Below are positions 9,994-18,622 of a stretch of 64,000 nt of DNA, one piece after another (positions within the stretch are counted from its first letter, which is position 1; every line of letters starts with the position of its first letter). The translations under genes were made by a program, and so were the position numbers. This DNA comes from Labilithrix luteola. GTDB taxonomy: Bacteria > Myxococcota_A > Polyangia > Polyangiales > Polyangiaceae. The notes under the pieces were generated by a model that saw nothing but the letters and a program-made list of their open reading frames with translations, was not told the DNA's origin and did not search any database. The DNA is taken from the NCBI RefSeq assembly GCF_001263205.1, contig NZ_CP012333.1, positions 9,405,501-9,469,500 of the forward strand, read 5' to 3'.

Positions 9994-11199
9994 TCAAGGG
10001 GCGATGCGTGTGAGCTTGGGACGCGTCGAGGACGAGCTGACCGCGGGCTTCGCCGCCCCAACCTCGGTGAGGAGGACGGGCGCCCGCGCATCCGAGAGCG
10101 TTTCGCCCGGCTGCAGACCAACGAGGCCCGTCGTGCAAACGATGCTCCCGGGGCCTGCCTCTTCGACCTCTTCGAGAGCGTCGAGGTCGGGGAGGAAAAT
10201 GCGAGACGGTCGTCCGGTCTCTTCCGAGGGGAGTGCGAGGAGTGGGGCTCCGGCGCGCATCGTCCCGGAGTGGACGCGAAGCCACGTCAAGGCGCCCAAC
10301 GAGGCGTCGTTCGTCGTGCCGACCACGATCGCCGAGAACGCGTCGCCTTCGCGAGGAAAGCGCGCGACGGTGACCTCACGGCGCGGGTCGAAGCCGAAGA
10401 CCGGCGGCCGCTCGGCGGGCGAGGGAAGGTGAGTGACGACGCTGTCGAGCAGACCGCCGACGTTTCTCCGCGCACGCAGTGAGCCGCACGCGACGAGAAG
10501 GATGCGGGAGTCACGGGCCGTCGTCGCCTTGCGCAGGGCTCGAGCGAGCTCGTCGGCGCCGATATCGAGTCCGACCGACGTTGCGCCGAGGATCGACTCG
10601 TCGACCTCCGCGCAGACCTCGACGATGCGCCGACGAAGTCGAGCGACGATGTCCCGTGCATCCCGCGGCACGGCACGACGATCGCGCACCCGACCGTCCT
10701 CGCGTTCGATCACGAGTCGCTGCTCGAGGATGTCGATGATCTGGGGCCGCGGGCCGTCGTTCCAGGGCAGGTAGAGAGGCAGCGCCGTGACGTCGAGCTC
10801 GGCAGCGAGGGACTCCGTGATGGCCTGGAAGTCGCGCTCGTCGCCCACGTCGTCGACGAACGCGAGGCAGGGGATGCCCCGGGCGCGCATCTCGCGGAAT
10901 GCACTCTCGGCGCCTTCGGACGCACCACGAGCCGCATCGAGCACCAGAACGGCGCCGTCGATGACGCGAGGAGCGCTCTCGACGATGACGATGCTCGTCG
11001 ACTCGTCGGCGAACGGGCCCGAGCGTGGCGTCCAGGACACCATCGTCACCGGCGCGGCGCCGTGCGCAACGGACTCCGACCCCTCGCTTCCGCTCGGAGC
11101 TTTTGCGAGGTCGACGATGCGATCCCGGGCAATCGTCTTGCCAGCGTCGATGGTCGTGATGATGCCGATGTTCCGGAGGCAGGTGATGTCGCGTTGCAT
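9994..11199 (-). CDS. Truncated EF-G paralogue with degraded GTPase motifs
   Basis: 401 residues from an ATG at 11199 preceded by AGGA eight bases upstream. The start LRNIGIITTIDAGKT (8-22) is plainly the EF-G G1 region, and VIDGAVLVLDAARGASEGAE (79-98) matches the EF-G segment after G3. Then AFVDDVGD (113-120) stands where EF-G has the G4 AFVNKMDR. G2 and the DTPGH G3 box are missing. A beta-barrel like domain II follows (LTWLRVHSGTMRAGAPLLAL; GLQPGETLSD), and the protein ends where domains III-V would begin. It cannot be a working translocase; a pseudo-GTPase that binds ribosome or factors is possible. Codon use looks like that of its neighbours, so it is maintained. Confidence 0.75.
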   Translation of the reverse strand: MQRDITCLRNIGIITTIDAGKTIARDRIVDLAKAPSGSEGSESVAHGAAPVTMVSWTPRSGPFADESTSIVIVESAPRVIDGAVLVLDAARGASEGAESAFREMRARGIPCLAFVDDVGDERDFQAITESLAAELDVTALPLYLPWNDGPRPQIIDILEQRLVIEREDGRVRDRRAVPRDARDIVARLRRRIVEVCAEVDESILGATSVGLDIGADELARALRKATTARDSRILLVACGSLRARRNVGGLLDSVVTHLPSPAERPPVFGFDPRREVTVARFPREGDAFSAIVVGTTNDASLGALTWLRVHSGTMRAGAPLLALPSEETGRPSRIFLPDLDALEEVEEAGPGSIVCTTGLVGLQPGETLSDARAPVLLTEVGAAKPAVSSSSTRPKLTRIAP

Positions 11200-11419
11200 G
11201 GACGTATCCTGTGCGAGCACGCAAGGCGCGGCCGTGGGCAGCGCATGCTCGATGGAAAGGAGAATGGGAAACGGGAATGGGGCGCGACGCCCTAAACGAG
11301 AGGACGAGCGCCCACGATCACGCGAGTACGTGCGTGTGATGGGGCGTGACGGGTGTGACGGGGGCGAGCTGGCCTCGAGCGACGTCGAGGAACACGAAAT
11401 ACGCCGCGCGAAATGCAGC

Positions 11420-11451
11420 AAGGCCGGCTTCGCTGGTGAGCGGAGCCGGCC
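11420..11451. repeat. Strong GC-rich hairpin in the 11.2-11.6 kb intergenic region
   Basis: Arms of 14 nt (11420-11433 and 11438-11451, core GGCCGGCT/AGCCGGCC) pair with a single T-G mismatch around a GGTG loop. No T-run follows on either side, so it is not a classic intrinsic terminator. The surrounding 11,200-11,631 interval shows no convincing gene on either strand. Confidence 0.6.
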
Positions 11452-11631
11452 TCGTGCTGAGCCATCGTCGGTGTCGAGATGGACGCTACGGACCCGCTCC
11501 GCGGTTCGAAAGCTCGAGAATCACACGATGGGTCAACATGGCTTTCGAAGTTATGGTGCTCGCCAGGCAGAACGTCAAGCGAAGGGACATATTCCTGCAA
11601 AGCGACATGGTGAGTGTGTGATCTTGCAACA

Positions 11632-12117
11632 TCACACAGCTGACGCTTTCAGCCGCTTCTCCATCACGAACCGCGTGAGCATGACGCCGTTTCGCTCGAC
11701 CCGCTCCTCCTCGACGACGACGAACCCCTGCCTGTCGAAGAAGGGCCGCGCTGCGAGGCTCACTTCCGCAAAGAGTCGCTCGACGCCCGCGGCCCTCCAT
11801 TGGGCTTCGACGCGCTCGTACAGCATCGAGGCGATACCGCGGCGGGCACAGCGACTCGCCGTATAGAGCTGCGCCACGTGTCCGTCCGGCTCGTAACCGA
11901 GAAAACCGCAAAGGCCCTCTTCATCTTCGGCGACGAGCATCTCCATCTTGGCGAGGTTGGTTCGCCACCGCGCGAGATCGGAGACGTCGGGTGCCCAGGC
12001 TTTGCGCTGGGCTTCGTCGTAGAACGGGATGGCCAGCACGTGGACGGAGTCATGGAAGAGCCCGGCGATCGCGCCGAGGTCGTCTTCCACGCGGACGTGA
12101 CGGATGTGGATGGTCAT
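11632..12117 (-). CDS. GNAT-family N-acetyltransferase
   Basis: 161 residues from the ATG at 12117. The order is that of GNAT enzymes: MTIHIRHVRVEDD at the start, the acceptor-side helix, VAEDEEGLCGFLGYEPDG (beta 4), and the acetyl-CoA loop AQLYTASRCARRGIASMLY where Q/RxxGxG/A becomes RCARRGIAS. EVSLAARPFFDRQGF near the C-terminus is the usual penultimate motif. It transfers acetyl from acetyl-CoA to an unknown amine. A longer frame upstream runs through a GAGGC tandem repeat and is not expected to be translated. Confidence 0.85.
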   Translation of the reverse strand: MTIHIRHVRVEDDLGAIAGLFHDSVHVLAIPFYDEAQRKAWAPDVSDLARWRTNLAKMEMLVAEDEEGLCGFLGYEPDGHVAQLYTASRCARRGIASMLYERVEAQWRAAGVERLFAEVSLAARPFFDRQGFVVVEEERVERNGVMLTRFVMEKRLKASAV

Positions 12118-12140
12118 GATGGATCTCTCGCGGGGGGGGC

Positions 12141-12165
12141 GAGGCGAGGCGAGGCGAGGCGAGGC
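12141..12165. repeat. Five tandem GAGGC units
   Basis: Five perfect copies of the pentamer GAGGC directly after a run of eight G. They lie in the leader between the divergent acetyltransferase and LuxR-type genes. Prone to slippage; a regulatory effect is speculative. Confidence 0.85.
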
Positions 12166-12269
12166 CAGCCGGTGCAGGGCGACGCAAAAGGATATCACGT
12201 CCTTCCCGAGGGGTATGCAGCATCGCTGGATTACAGGCGACTCGCGGGGGGATACGATATCGTCGTTTC

Positions 12270-13457
12270 GTGCCCGTCGAACGGCCGCTTCTCTGCTCGC
12301 GTCCCGACCTCATCACGGTGGTCGAAGCGGCGTACGCGGAAGCGAAAGACGACACCGCCTGGGCAGCGAGGCTCATCGATGCGATTCGTCCGGTGTTCCC
12401 ACATGCGGTGGGCGCCGGAATTCATCTCTTCGAGCACGCCCCCAACCGTGCGGTGACGGGCATTCGTTACCTCGCGGCGGAAGGTTCGTCGCAACTCAAT
12501 CGATCGATCTCGCCCGGCACGGTTCGCCGAATCGGGCACGAGGCGGTGATTCAATATTACTTCCCTCGACGTCTCGTCACGACGCACCTGGAAATCGATC
12601 GCGTCGTCGACGCCAAGTCTCGCGACGTCGTGAGAGAGTTCCGGAAGTCGGTCGGGATCGTCGATGCACTGGGCATGGTCGGCCACGCCGAAGCGGGTCT
12701 CGGTTTCGTGTTTCACTTCGGGTTCGAAGAGCGGGTCACGCTCGCTCGCCACGTGCGCGAGCGACTCTCCCTCGTCGCACTCCACGTCGAGAGCGCGCTC
12801 CGTCTGCGCTACCGGCCCGAATCCGCCCTGGCGATTCTCTCACCGGATGGCGTCGTGCATCACCTGACGCCCGAGTCCGCGTCTCCGGAGGTCCTTCGCC
12901 GGCAGGTTGCCCAGATCGAAGCGTCCCGCAAAGGTCGTGCGCGTCGTGAGCCGGAGAGTCTCGCCACCTGGGAGGCGCTGCTCGACGGCCGGGTGAGTCT
13001 CGTGGAGCGAACCATTGCCGGCAAGCGGTACTATCTGCTGCTCGAGAATGCGCCGGCGCGACGAGGAATGCGAAAGCTCTCGAAGCGCGAAGTCGGCGTC
13101 GTGCGCATGGCGGCGCGCGGCCTCCCGAGCAAGCTCGTGAGCTATGGCCTCGGTCTGTCACCGCAGGCGGTGTCGCTTTCACTCTCCTCGGCCGCCGGCA
13201 AACTCGGCCTCTCGTCGCGCACGGAGCTCGTTCGCCTGGCGTCGACTTTCGCCGCCGATCCCACCGCCGAATTCGACCTCACGACGCTGACCGATGTCGA
13301 ACGAGCGACCTTGGCCCTCGTCCGTCAGGGGCTCTCCAATCGTGAAATCGCCGAAGCGCGCGGCCGCTCCACCAACACGGTCGCGAATCAAATCGCCACC
13401 ATCCTTCGCAAAACGAAGGCCGACTCACGCCGCGCCCTCATCGCGGCGCGTCTGTAG
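12270..13457 (+). CDS. Regulator with two C-terminal LuxR/GerE-type HTH domains in tandem
   Basis: 395 residues from a GTG at 12270. The first 260 residues look like a GAF-type sensor (helix/strand mix, LGFVFHFGFEERVTLARHV). Two helix-turn-helix units follow. The first, at about 270-325, is KLSKREVGVVRMAARGLP...LGLSPQAVSLSLSSA. The second, at about 340-395, is LTDVERATLALVRQGLSNRE...RSTNTVANQIATIL and is the more canonical GerE form. No phosphorylatable receiver is visible. Target and signal are unknown. The start is uncertain because no good ribosome-binding site precedes it. Confidence 0.75.
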   Translation: MPVERPLLCSRPDLITVVEAAYAEAKDDTAWAARLIDAIRPVFPHAVGAGIHLFEHAPNRAVTGIRYLAAEGSSQLNRSISPGTVRRIGHEAVIQYYFPRRLVTTHLEIDRVVDAKSRDVVREFRKSVGIVDALGMVGHAEAGLGFVFHFGFEERVTLARHVRERLSLVALHVESALRLRYRPESALAILSPDGVVHHLTPESASPEVLRRQVAQIEASRKGRARREPESLATWEALLDGRVSLVERTIAGKRYYLLLENAPARRGMRKLSKREVGVVRMAARGLPSKLVSYGLGLSPQAVSLSLSSAAGKLGLSSRTELVRLASTFAADPTAEFDLTTLTDVERATLALVRQGLSNREIAEARGRSTNTVANQIATILRKTKADSRRALIAARL

Positions 13458-13487
13458 GACGTCCTTCCAAGCGTCGAGTCTCGGCTG

Positions 13488-13700
13488 CTACGACAGATGC
13501 ATTTCGTCGCGCAGGCGCTTGAGCGTGTAGACGAGAGTGCTCGAATCGCCGGTGACGACGCCGACCACGTCCCAGCCTTGCACGCCCAACGCATTCAGCC
13601 GGTCGGATGCCTCCTGCAGGTTACCGACGAAGAACGACACGAGCTTGTACTCCCAAGCCGGTCGGTTCGAACGAACACCAACTTCGCGGAACGCACTCAT
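13488..13700 (-). CDS. Small DUF4177-like protein
   Basis: 70 residues from an ATG at 13700 with GAGGGG eight bases upstream. WEYKLVSFF at 20-28 and LNALGVQGWDVVGVVTG match the DUF4177 pattern (W-E-Y-K then GWELV). A small cytoplasmic protein of unknown role. Confidence 0.65.
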   Translation of the reverse strand: MSAFREVGVRSNRPAWEYKLVSFFVGNLQEASDRLNALGVQGWDVVGVVTGDSSTLVYTLKRLRDEMHLS

Positions 13701-13838
13701 GGTCAACCCCTCGTCTGTCGATTCCGGCTGTCGACTCTGTGTGCCGACCCGCCCGGCGAAAGCAGCGTACCCGAATCCTAAGTCACGATCGGCGGGCAGG
13801 GTAGTGCTGGCTCGTCGTTCTATCGTGTCCAACAGCGG

Positions 13839-14372
13839 TCATGCGTAATCCGGAACGTTGAAGCGGGCGGCTTCTTCCGTCACCAGGCCAGTCGCGACGA
13901 GCGCCCTGACCTCTTCGACGAGCGAGCTCGTTCGAAGGACGCCGCCTGGTTCCAGCACTTCGACCACCAGGATGTCATCGGGAGCGTCCGTGCGCGGGCT
14001 GGCTCTCGGGAGTCGACGAAGTGTCACGACCGCCAACGAGGCGCGCTCCAAGAGGCCGTGCGCGATTCCCATGTCTTGCCATCGCCGCGCGAGTCCGAGG
14101 GACTCGCCGCTCCGCACGACGGCGGCGACGACCGCATGCTCTGCTCGGTGGAGTGCCGCCGAGAGCTCGTCGGGCAGGCGGAGATCACCGAGCATCGTCA
14201 CTGCGCCGTGACGTCCAAGCACGTTCGCAACGGTCGTCTTGCCGACGCCGGCAGGCCCGCAAAGAACGACGAGACCCGAGGACCGAGCCAACACGGCCTC
14301 TACCGCCTTCGCGCGTGCGGAAGCATCCCCAAACGCCGTAAGTCTTGATCGATCATCGCTTGCGCAGGACAT
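13839..14372 (-). CDS. Small P-loop ATPase of unknown role
   Basis: 177 residues from an ATG at 14372. Walker A is CGPAGVGKTTVANVLGRHG at about residues 38-56. The sequence after it (MLGDLRLPDELSAALHRAEHAVVAAV) resembles the secretion-ATPase (PilT/GspE) core, but the N-terminal domain and the Asp and His boxes of those families are absent. Function not assigned. It lies upstream of, and on the same strand as, the DUF4177 gene. Confidence 0.55.
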   Translation of the reverse strand: MSCASDDRSRLTAFGDASARAKAVEAVLARSSGLVVLCGPAGVGKTTVANVLGRHGAVTMLGDLRLPDELSAALHRAEHAVVAAVVRSGESLGLARRWQDMGIAHGLLERASLAVVTLRRLPRASPRTDAPDDILVVEVLEPGGVLRTSSLVEEVRALVATGLVTEEAARFNVPDYA

Positions 14373-15096
14373 CTCTAACAGCCGTCGGCAGATAGGGATG
14401 CCCGACTGGTCGTGACCGGCGACGGCCTTTCGAAGGTCATGACGAGATCGACCTGCGCTCGAGCGCTGCGCGGCGCGCGCACGACGGATTACCGACGAAC
14501 GTTGTGACTTGCGAAATCGAATTTCTCGGGAATCGCGTTTGTCGGGCACGATTCCAAATGAATCGTCGTCTTCTTGTGTGAGCTTCGAGGTTGCGAATCG
14601 TGCAAGGTTTCTCTTCACGCGTCGCCGAATTCGAATTCGCGCCTTGCCCCCACGCCACGTCGTCGATGTTCGAAATGCTTGAGCTTTATCCAACGTGGCC
14701 AATCGGTCGATCGGTCGGGAAGGTCCTGGGCGGAGCGGGGGTCGACGTCGTGTCGTCGCGTCGCGTGATGCCCTGCGCTCGACCGTTCGGGTGAATCACC
14801 GTTTCGGCGAGCCGTTGGCAAATTGATATCCTCCCTAGGGAGGATAGCGATCTGCTCCGGGTCGCTTGCCGCGTGGTGATTTGCGACTGGCGATGACCGA
14901 TTCGCGGTTACCGGCGCTCCAACGTGGTCACAAGGTGAGCACGAAGCGTATGCCAAATAGAGTGATTGGCGCACATTCAGCGTGTCGCGCAAATCATGCG
15001 CATTTCCTCCAAATGCGTCCGCGAATCGCATAGCGTCGTCCGGCTCGCCGTCGCCTCCACCCGGACGAATTCCGGTTACAGGAAGGAAGTGTCTCG
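14373..15096. other. Long intergenic region with one perfect 20-bp palindrome
   Basis: No convincing gene is visible here on either strand. The only structured element I see is the palindrome at 14827-14846. The segment leads into the pentaheme lipoprotein gene and probably holds its promoter. Confidence 0.5.
14827..14846. promoter_or_regulatory. Perfect 20-bp palindrome, candidate operator
   Basis: TATCCTCCCT and AGGGAGGATA form a perfect palindrome with no spacer, 250 bp upstream of the pentaheme lipoprotein gene. It looks like a dimeric regulator site. No regulator for it is identifiable here. Confidence 0.45.
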
Positions 15097-16917
15097 ATGC
15101 GGTCCACTCGAGAAGCCATCGCTCATATTCGAAAATCATCGCTCGTACGATCCGTGAAACTGACTCACGTGGCGGTTCTCGCCTCGGTCGCCGTCGCCTG
15201 CTCCACCGTGAGCGCTCCCTCGACCAACACCGTCGAAGAAGAAGAGGAGCTCGCCCAGCAGCAATCGGCTCTCGTCACGCAAGGTCCGACGACGACGGCG
15301 ACGCCCATCGGCCTCGCCCTCGAATACAAGAACGGTGTCGGCCTACCGCTGAAGGTGCGCGCCGGGCAAACGTTCTATCTCGAGCAGATCGACCTCAGCA
15401 CGTCGGTCTTCTCGAAGGTGGACGAAGGCCTCGCCGGGCTGAAGCGCGAAGGCGACTTCAAGAATGCCGACTGGAACAAACTCCAGCTCGAGGAGAGCGA
15501 CTTCCAGCAGCTGACGGACTCGGAAGGCAGACTCACGCGCAGCCGGTTCTACCGAAATGCGAAGTGGATGACGCAACCGAGCACCTTCATCATCGAGCAG
15601 GTGGACGACCGCGGAATCCCGCTGTCGGCGCCCATCGTCGCGGATGCGGGTAAAGACGGGAAGCGGAAGACGGGCGACCACTTCTGGGTTCGTCGTTTCC
15701 GCGGCATCCAGTGGACGCGTGGCTGCGCGTCGCGAACCGATTGCAGCGGCGCCTACGAGCACGAGCAAGAGGCGAACATCGAGCTGCGCAACAGCATGGA
15801 TCAGAAGTCGACGTTCACGCTTCACCCGCGCGCGACGAAGCTGCGCATGCGGTGGACGCAGAACGCGACGCAGGTTTACGAGACGCCCATCGAGCAGATC
15901 GCGAATCCGCCGTTCGACTACGGATTCAGCATCGATGTCGAAACGCTGACCCCGCCTGGTCCTGGTGGCTACTACGACGCGGGACAGAGTGTCTCGTTCC
16001 GGTTCACGCTCAAGGATGGTTCGGGCAATCGCCTCCATCCGCAGGGCTCGATCCCGAGCTACAACGACGTCATCTTCGGACCAAACGAAGCGGGCATTCA
16101 GTATTACCGCGCCTTCTTCGACAACACCTGGGTGTTCTGGCGCCGCAAGCACCGTGAGCGCACGCTCATCGCGCACCTCATGGGACCGGAGCAGAACATC
16201 CAGCCGATGCGCTCGGTCATTCCGCTCGACGAGCTCCTCGGCCAGGACGTGCAGAACGTCGGCGTCCTCGAGCGCGACGGCGTGTTCGATCAGTGGAAGG
16301 TCTTCCCGACCACGGACGGCGTCTTCGGCGGCGCCTTCGATCCCAACCATGCAGGATGGGACGTCCCGGGTTCCGACGTTTACACGTTCAAGCTGCCGGC
16401 GAACGCTCCCGCGGGCACCTACCGCATGACCATGAAGGGGCGGCGCACGTACTACGGCGAGGACATCGCGTACACCCGCCGTGTCGACATCCAGGTCGGC
16501 AGCACGACGAAGACCACCGCGACGCTGACCACCGGCGGATGTCAGAACTGCCACACGGGCGGCGGCGCATTCGCCGAGGTCCTGCACCGCAACCCCGATC
16601 GCGCCACGTGCGTCGGCTGCCACGCGCCGCTCGCCGTCGAGCACGATGCGCCGATTCACAGCCGCGTGCACTTCATCCACTCGCGATCGAACCGCTTCGA
16701 CGGCGATGTCCAGAAGTGCACCACGTGTCACCTCAACGAAGGCGGCACCAAGTTCGTCAGCAAGGCCGCGTGTCTCTCGTGCCACAAGTCGTATCCGGCC
16801 GATCACGTGACCAAGTTCGGCCCGATCACGAACATGTACGTCGGTGGTGGCGAGGAGTCGTTCGGACGATGCACCGAAAACTGTCACACCGAACCCCACC
16901 CGGGCAGCGGCTTCTGA
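15097..16917 (+). CDS. Pentaheme OmcA/MtrC-like surface c-type cytochrome lipoprotein
   Basis: 606 residues. The lipoprotein signal ends in LASVAVACS (Cys35), followed by an acidic linker (EEEEEL). Residues about 65-470 form a beta-rich region without hemes. The last 130 residues hold five heme sites: CQNCH (482), CVGCH (505), CTTCH (541), CLSCH (559) and CTENCH (592, one residue longer), interleaved with free His such as HRNP, HSRVHFIH that could be distal ligands. The layout resembles OmcA/MtrC-type extracellular electron carriers. The next gene starts 29 bp downstream on the same strand. Confidence 0.8.
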   Translation: MRSTREAIAHIRKSSLVRSVKLTHVAVLASVAVACSTVSAPSTNTVEEEEELAQQQSALVTQGPTTTATPIGLALEYKNGVGLPLKVRAGQTFYLEQIDLSTSVFSKVDEGLAGLKREGDFKNADWNKLQLEESDFQQLTDSEGRLTRSRFYRNAKWMTQPSTFIIEQVDDRGIPLSAPIVADAGKDGKRKTGDHFWVRRFRGIQWTRGCASRTDCSGAYEHEQEANIELRNSMDQKSTFTLHPRATKLRMRWTQNATQVYETPIEQIANPPFDYGFSIDVETLTPPGPGGYYDAGQSVSFRFTLKDGSGNRLHPQGSIPSYNDVIFGPNEAGIQYYRAFFDNTWVFWRRKHRERTLIAHLMGPEQNIQPMRSVIPLDELLGQDVQNVGVLERDGVFDQWKVFPTTDGVFGGAFDPNHAGWDVPGSDVYTFKLPANAPAGTYRMTMKGRRTYYGEDIAYTRRVDIQVGSTTKTTATLTTGGCQNCHTGGGAFAEVLHRNPDRATCVGCHAPLAVEHDAPIHSRVHFIHSRSNRFDGDVQKCTTCHLNEGGTKFVSKAACLSCHKSYPADHVTKFGPITNMYVGGGEESFGRCTENCHTEPHPGSGF

Positions 16918-16945
16918 GCAGTCCTTTGACCTACGGAGACGACAC

Positions 16946-18097
16946 TTGACTGCAGCGCTTCAAAAAGAGAATCCGAAAATCCACGTCAACGGTCTCGACT
17001 TCGAGTGGGACAACGAACGCGGCGTGTTCCTCATCGCGGGACAACCGGCCGTTTGCATGTGGATCGAGTCCACGATGGCTGGATTCATGTCCGGCCTTCA
17101 CAAGATGGTCGGCACGGAGCGCTTCCATCTCGCGGTCTATGGTGCGGGAGAAGACGGTATCCAGGGCGAGTGGGAACACTTCATCGCGCCGGCGCCGTCG
17201 TATGAAGAAGGCCTCGCCCTCGTAGGTGCCGCCGCCAACAACGTCGGCCTCGGCCTGTGGGAGTGCGTCTCGCTCGATCGCGAGAAGAAGGAGGCCCACT
17301 TCCGCGCCAAGAACAGCTGGGAAGCGCTCTATCAGCGAGCCCTCGGGGTTTGCTGGGGAACGAGCTCCCTCGCAGGGCGTTTCGCCGGCTACTGCAAGCA
17401 CATCTTCCAGACGCACTGCTGGGCCGAGCAGACCAAGTTCATCGCGAAAGGCGATGAGTGGGACGAGTTCATCGTTCGTCCTTCGACGAAGACGGTGCAG
17501 GATCACCTTGAAGCGCTCATTACGAGCGACAAGGCGACCCGCGCCGACCTCGACGCGACGCTCGAGCGCCTCAAGGCCGAGGTGCACGAACGCAAGCAGG
17601 CCGAGGATCGCCTCAAGCAGGAAATCCTCGACCGCAAACACGCCGAGCAAGTGCTGCTCGAAAAGCTGGAGATCATCCGCAGGCAGGAGGACTCCATCCG
17701 CGCAATGTCGAATCCCATCCTGCAGCTCTGGGACGGGGTTCTCGCTTTGCCGGTCATCGGTCTCGTCGACAGCACCCGCGCGAATCAAATGATGGAGAGC
17801 TTGCTCGAAGCCATCATTCGAACGAAGGCGCGCTTCACGATCCTCGACCTCACGGGCGTGGACATCATCGATACGGGCGCCGCCGACCACCTCCTCAAGG
17901 TTGTCCGTGCAGCGCAGCTCCTCGGCACGCGATGCGTCGTCTCCGGTATCGCGCCGAACATCGCTCAGACCATCATCGGCCTCCAGCTGAATCTGAGCGA
18001 GCTCCTGTCGTTCTCGACGCTCGAGATGGCCCTCCGCTACGCCCTTCGCGCAGCGGAGCACCCCGTCGTCATGAGGAATCAGGGCGGGGGTCTGTAA
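16946..18097 (+). CDS. V4R-like sensor coupled to an RsbR-type STAS domain
   Basis: 383 residues from a TTG at 16946 with GGAG seven bases upstream; upstream ATGs would lie inside the cytochrome gene. Residues about 60-190 resemble a V4R small-molecule domain (AHFRAKNSWEALY, GYCKHIFQTHCWAEQTKFIA with conserved Cys). A charged coiled coil spans about 195-245. The STAS domain follows: SNPILQLWDGVLALPVIGLV, then FTILDLTGVDIIDTGAADHL with Thr in the phosphorylatable position of RsbR/RsbS, and a long C-terminal helix. Likely a stressosome-type or anti-sigma pathway component. It probably forms an operon with the cytochrome gene. Confidence 0.75.
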   Translation: MTAALQKENPKIHVNGLDFEWDNERGVFLIAGQPAVCMWIESTMAGFMSGLHKMVGTERFHLAVYGAGEDGIQGEWEHFIAPAPSYEEGLALVGAAANNVGLGLWECVSLDREKKEAHFRAKNSWEALYQRALGVCWGTSSLAGRFAGYCKHIFQTHCWAEQTKFIAKGDEWDEFIVRPSTKTVQDHLEALITSDKATRADLDATLERLKAEVHERKQAEDRLKQEILDRKHAEQVLLEKLEIIRRQEDSIRAMSNPILQLWDGVLALPVIGLVDSTRANQMMESLLEAIIRTKARFTILDLTGVDIIDTGAADHLLKVVRAAQLLGTRCVVSGIAPNIAQTIIGLQLNLSELLSFSTLEMALRYALRAAEHPVVMRNQGGGL

Positions 18098-18264
18098 CGC
18101 CGACGTCGCCGCGGCGGACGCGCGAAACAACGCGTCCGCTCGGCGCCATCATGGACGCAAAGGCGGCCGTTCGACGAGAGCATCTCCGGCTCGTCGAGCG
18201 GCCGTTGCTGCGTCTGGGCCTCGACGCCTCGCACGACAGGCTGCTTCATCGAAGTAGGACGGCG

Positions 18265-18562
18265 GTGGTGACCGAGCCGGTCCTCATCGATCTTCCCGCC
18301 GGAGAAGTCGAGGCTATCGGCGGATTCCCGGGGGACGTAAGGACCGCTCGCGTACGTCGGGCTACCGGAGTGGAGTCCTCGCGTCGTCGAGTACCGAGAT
18401 TTCGACGCGCCGCTCGCATGCCCGAATTGCGGCGTCGCCTCGGCGCGCTATCGCCAGCTCAATCAAGCGCTGATGTGCCTCGGAAGCCATCGCTCGTTCT
18501 CTCTTCCCGCGACTCTCGAGCGTCTGAAGCTTCCGGCGGCGCCAGGGCAATCGGAGTCGTGA
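18265..18562 (+). pseudogene. Possible frameshifted remnant of a small zinc-ribbon-like gene
   Basis: Two partial readings look protein-like in different frames. One runs from the GTGs at 18265/18268 (TEPVLIDLPAGEVEAIGGFP). The other covers 18359-18562 (DFDAPLACPNCGVASARYRQ, then ALMCLGSHRSFSLP) and ends at TGA 18560. The frame change would lie near 18330. A CPNCG pair is followed by MCLGSH, where a second CxxC may have lost one Cys. The surrounding 18,098-18,622 interval otherwise shows nothing. This is a weak call. Confidence 0.25.
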
Positions 18563-18622
18563 CGTCGTCGTCGAGACCGCTCGCTTTTCGGTGACGGTCG
18601 GGAGTGATATGGCAAGACCGTC

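Noticed and set aside
12141..12165. GAGGC repeat considered as part of the GNAT coding region
   Set aside because: The GNAT fold begins at the ATG at 12117; the upstream extension is low-complexity.
15343..16899. Minus-strand frame of 518 codons
   Set aside because: Antisense of the pentaheme cytochrome, which has clear heme motifs and a lipoprotein signal.
16931..18130. Minus-strand frame of 399 codons
   Set aside because: Antisense of the V4R/STAS gene; no motif in it.
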